From Mesorhizobium denitrificans (GTDB taxonomy: Bacteria > Pseudomonadota > Alphaproteobacteria > Rhizobiales > Rhizobiaceae): 35,599 nucleotides of DNA. Positions 33,230 through 35,599 of this stretch are shown here, piece after piece (the first letter of the stretch is position 1; each line of letters starts with the position of its first letter). A model generated the notes under the pieces. It saw only the letters and a list, made by a program, of their open reading frames with translations, was not told where the DNA came from and made no database searches. The DNA lies in assembly GCF_003403035.1 (NCBI RefSeq), contig NZ_QURN01000025.1, positions 1-35,599 on the forward strand. Direction: 5' to 3'. Both the position numbers and the translations under genes were made by a program.

Positions 33230-34576
33230 ATGGGGACACATATAGCAACGACGCCCTTCGGGCGGCGGACGGTGACACTTGGCCTGATTGCAAGCCAGGC
33301 TGCCGCGAAACAGGTCGAGGAGGGCGCCACTGTCGATAAGTGGGAAGTCTTCCGTGACATCCGTGACGCCAAGGACTTGCTGGGGGCGACCGATCGGGCC
33401 CTCTCAATCCTGCATGCGCTTCTAACGTGCCGTCGCCCCGTTGAACTTGTCGCCGGCGACAATCTGGTCGTGTTCCCTTCAAATGTGGAACTGATCAAGC
33501 GAGCGAACGGGATGTCGCTGCCGACGCTTCGTCGCAACATCGCGGTTTTGATGGACTGTGGCCTGGTTATCCGAAGGGACAGCCCCAACGGAAAGAGATA
33601 CGCTCGTAGAGGGCAGGGCGGCGAGGTGGAGCAGGCTTACGGCTTCGATCTGACGCCGATCCTTGCGCGCGCCGGGGAGTTCCGTCAGCTCGCCGAGAGC
33701 GTCCAGGCAGAGCGCAGGGCGCTCCTACTCGTCAAAGAGCGTCTGACCATATGCCGGCGCGACGTGGTTAAGATGATCGCCGCCGGCATCAACGAAGGCG
33801 TCCCGGGTGACTGGCCTACATTTCGCCAGCGCTACGAGGCTATCATCGCCAGGCTACCGCGCACGGCTCCGCGTTCATTGCTAGATGCCATCGCGGATGA
33901 GCTCGAAGACCTTTGGCTCGATGTCCAGGACACGTTGGAATCGTTCGTTAAATCTCAAAATATGAACCCCAATGAGTCTCAGGACGAGACTCACATACAA
34001 GATTCAAAACCAGACTTTAATTCTACCGATGAATCTAAACATGGCTCCAGAAATAAACATGAAGCCAGCACCAATGTAGCGGAAACCGACAACGTACGCA
34101 CCTTGCCCAAACGGGATTTGCCGTTGGGTATGGTCCTGAACGCCTGCCCGGAAATCGCCACCTACGCCCTTGGAGGGCCAATCCGGACGTGGCGGGAATT
34201 TATCGCCGCCGCCGAGGAGGTCCGGCCGCACATGGGGGTCAGCCCAAGCGCCTGGCAGGAAGCCGTCGAGGTGATGGGCCTGGAAAATGCCGCCGTCACG
34301 TTGGCCGCGATCCTTGAGCGCACCGAACATATCCGCAGCCGCGGCGGCTATCTGCGAAGCCTGGTGGACCGCGCCCGCGACGGGATGTTCTCTGCATGGC
34401 CGATGATCATGGCGCTGCTCAACGCCAGGATGTCGACGATGGAGAACGGCGCAGCCGGAAAGGTGAGGAGGTCCGAGCGGGGCGGTACGCAATCCGGCGT
34501 TGCGGCTAAAAAGCCGTCATCGCTCGAAATCAGCAGCGCGCTCGCAAAATCCTTGCAAGGAAAGGGCTGGAAATGA
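33230..34576 (+). CDS. repC: Replication initiator RepC
   Basis: This 448-residue initiator begins MGTHIATTPFGRRTVTLGLI and has RALSILHALLTCRRPVELVA, then VVFPSNVELIKRANGMSLPT leading into a winged-helix. The C-terminal block contains LVLNACPEIATYALGGPI-like sequence (GMVLNACPEIATYALGGPIR) and TLAAILERTEHIRSRGGYLR, all typical of RepC. The start at 33230 has GGAAGGAAG just upstream. Between these halves the gene has an AT-rich region (about 33940-34080) that in this family holds the origin. Its stop overlaps the dnaB start by 4 bp. Confidence 0.95.
   Translation: MGTHIATTPFGRRTVTLGLIASQAAAKQVEEGATVDKWEVFRDIRDAKDLLGATDRALSILHALLTCRRPVELVAGDNLVVFPSNVELIKRANGMSLPTLRRNIAVLMDCGLVIRRDSPNGKRYARRGQGGEVEQAYGFDLTPILARAGEFRQLAESVQAERRALLLVKERLTICRRDVVKMIAAGINEGVPGDWPTFRQRYEAIIARLPRTAPRSLLDAIADELEDLWLDVQDTLESFVKSQNMNPNESQDETHIQDSKPDFNSTDESKHGSRNKHEASTNVAETDNVRTLPKRDLPLGMVLNACPEIATYALGGPIRTWREFIAAAEEVRPHMGVSPSAWQEAVEVMGLENAAVTLAAILERTEHIRSRGGYLRSLVDRARDGMFSAWPMIMALLNARMSTMENGAAGKVRRSERGGTQSGVAAKKPSSLEISSALAKSLQGKGWK
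33940..34080. other. oriV: AT-rich region inside repC, probable oriV
   Basis: This stretch, which encodes an Asn/Lys/Ser-rich linker of RepC, is clearly richer in A and T than the rest of the gene. It contains an inverted repeat GAGTCTC-AGGAC-GAGACTC at 33974-33992. In repABC replicons the origin lies within the repC coding sequence in such an AT-rich segment. The assignment is by position and composition only. Confidence 0.6.
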
Positions 34577-35599
34577 CGGCCTCGAACGCAGCGCGGAAGA
34601 TCGGGAATGAGCCCGAACCCCTTTACCGCGAAGCCCCGAACAACATCGAGGCGGAGCAGGCACTCCTCGGCGCCATATTGGTCAACAATGACGCCTTTTA
34701 CCGGGTATCCGACTTCCTCAGGGCCGAGCATTTCTACGAGCCGCTTCACCGCAAGATATTCGAAGTGGCGGCCGAGCTGATCCGGATGGGTCGTATCGCG
34801 AATCCGGTGACGATGCGTCCTTTTCTTCCGGTAGAGGAAAAGGTCGGGCCCATGACGGTTGCGCACTATCTGGCTCGACTGGCGGCCGAGGCCGTGACGG
34901 TCATCAACGCCCCGGACTACGGACGCGCGATCTACGATCTTGCCTTGCGCCGCATGCTGATTTCGGTCGGCGAGGACATTGTCAACGTCGCCTTCGATGC
35001 CCCTGTCGATGTGGCACCGGTCGACCAGATCGAGACCGCAGAGCGGCGACTATTCGAGATTGCCGAGAGCGGGCGTTATGACGGCGGTTTCGCCGGCTTT
35101 GACGATGCGGTGAAGAATGCCGTCGACATGGCCAACGCCGCCTATATGCGCGACGGCCATTTGTCGGGCATCGCGACCGGCCTGCGCGACCTCGACCGCC
35201 GCATGGGCGGGCTGCAACCATCGGATCTGATCGTGTTGGCCGGCCGGCCGGGCATGGGCAAGACCTCGCTCGCAACCAATATCGCCTTTACCATAGCCAG
35301 CACTTACCAGCCCGTCCAACAGGCCGACGGCTCGGTGAGGACAGGGCAGGGCGGTGTGGTCGGGTTCTTCTCGCTCGAGATGTCGGCCGAGCAGCTGGCC
35401 ACCCGCATCATCTCCGAACAGGCGGAGATCTCGTCCTCGCGCATCCGCCGCGGCGAAATCGACGAACGCGAGTTCGAAAGGCTGGTTTCCTCCTCGCAGA
35501 CCATGCAGAAGATTCCGCTCTACATCGACCAGACCGGCGGCATCTCGATCGCGCAGCTTGCCACCCGGGCACGGAGGCTCAAACGCCAGCGCGGTCTCG
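34573..35599 (+). CDS. dnaB: Replicative DNA helicase DnaB, 3' end outside the window
   Basis: The reading frame from ATG 34573 runs open to the window end (342 residues). It shows the DnaB N-terminal domain (REAPNNIEAEQALLGAILVN, FYRVSDFLRAEHFYEPLHRK) and the RecA-like helicase domain with Walker A GRPGMGKTS and GFFSLEMSAEQLATRIISEQ. It closely follows the rhizobial chromosomal DnaB pattern, including the acidic insert after the Walker A helix (YQPVQQADGSVRTGQGG). The start overlaps the repC stop as ATGA, so it is translationally coupled to repC. A replication gene of this kind on a plasmid suggests a plasmid-specific helicase. Confidence 0.9.
   Translation, partial: MTASNAARKIGNEPEPLYREAPNNIEAEQALLGAILVNNDAFYRVSDFLRAEHFYEPLHRKIFEVAAELIRMGRIANPVTMRPFLPVEEKVGPMTVAHYLARLAAEAVTVINAPDYGRAIYDLALRRMLISVGEDIVNVAFDAPVDVAPVDQIETAERRLFEIAESGRYDGGFAGFDDAVKNAVDMANAAYMRDGHLSGIATGLRDLDRRMGGLQPSDLIVLAGRPGMGKTSLATNIAFTIASTYQPVQQADGSVRTGQGGVVGFFSLEMSAEQLATRIISEQAEISSSRIRRGEIDEREFERLVSSSQTMQKIPLYIDQTGGISIAQLATRARRLKRQRGL

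Noticed and set aside
1-35599. CRISPR arrays, tRNA and rRNA genes
   Set aside because: No regular repeat-spacer series and no tRNA or rRNA sequence was recognised in the window.

Overview
The window looks like part of a large repABC replicon of an alphaproteobacterium of the order Hyphomicrobiales (Rhizobiales). Evidence for this is the intact repA-repB-repC operon with two 16-bp parS palindromes and a counter-transcribed RNA between repB and repC, a DUF1403/ScpB pair of the kind found on rhizobial plasmids, and a rhizobial-type DnaB. The GC content is high in most genes. Species cannot be named from the sequence alone.

Layout. 1-92: apparent end of an IS21-like element. 245-3404 (minus): a chromate-resistance-like (ChrB N-terminal domain) protein, an MFS transporter, a PAP2 phosphatase and a secreted histidine phosphatase, with a divergent lipid kinase (3626-4552) and a small secreted protein beyond it. 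5349-13704: a copper island. It has a copper chaperone (minus) and a Cu(I) P-type ATPase (plus) reading away from a perfect 28-bp inverted repeat that places a CueR-type promoter facing each way, then cueR, a small secreted Met/Cys/His protein, a Tat-exported multicopper oxidase, a cytochrome c overlapping it by 4 bp, and a second heavy-metal ATPase with YHS and metal-binding N-terminal domains. 13723-18142: mixed accessory genes (SnoaL-like protein, succinate-semialdehyde dehydrogenase, cytochrome b561, YqaA-family membrane protein, MYG1-family hydrolase).

18259-24939 is a defence-type region. A HEPN/AbiU2-like gene lies divergent from a complete Thoeris operon arranged thsB1-thsA-thsB2, with two unrelated-looking TIR proteins flanking the SIR2-SLOG effector. 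A broken sbcD fragment follows, then a three-gene cassette of unrecognised proteins (a low-complexity-linker protein, a pentapeptide-repeat protein and a double zinc-ribbon protein). This cassette is the best candidate here for an undescribed system.

25321-34576 is plasmid maintenance: scpB and a DUF1403 gene, two toxin-antitoxin pairs with 17-bp inverted-repeat operators on either side of a tyrosine recombinase, a decayed DUF4143 ATPase fragment, parS sites and repABC. A chromosomal-type replicative helicase gene (dnaB) overlaps repC by 4 bp and runs off the window end.

The genes fit a mobile or accessory replicon carrying copper/metal resistance and anti-phage functions together with its own replication, partition and addiction modules. 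All functions are inferred from sequence motifs and family knowledge; no search was run.
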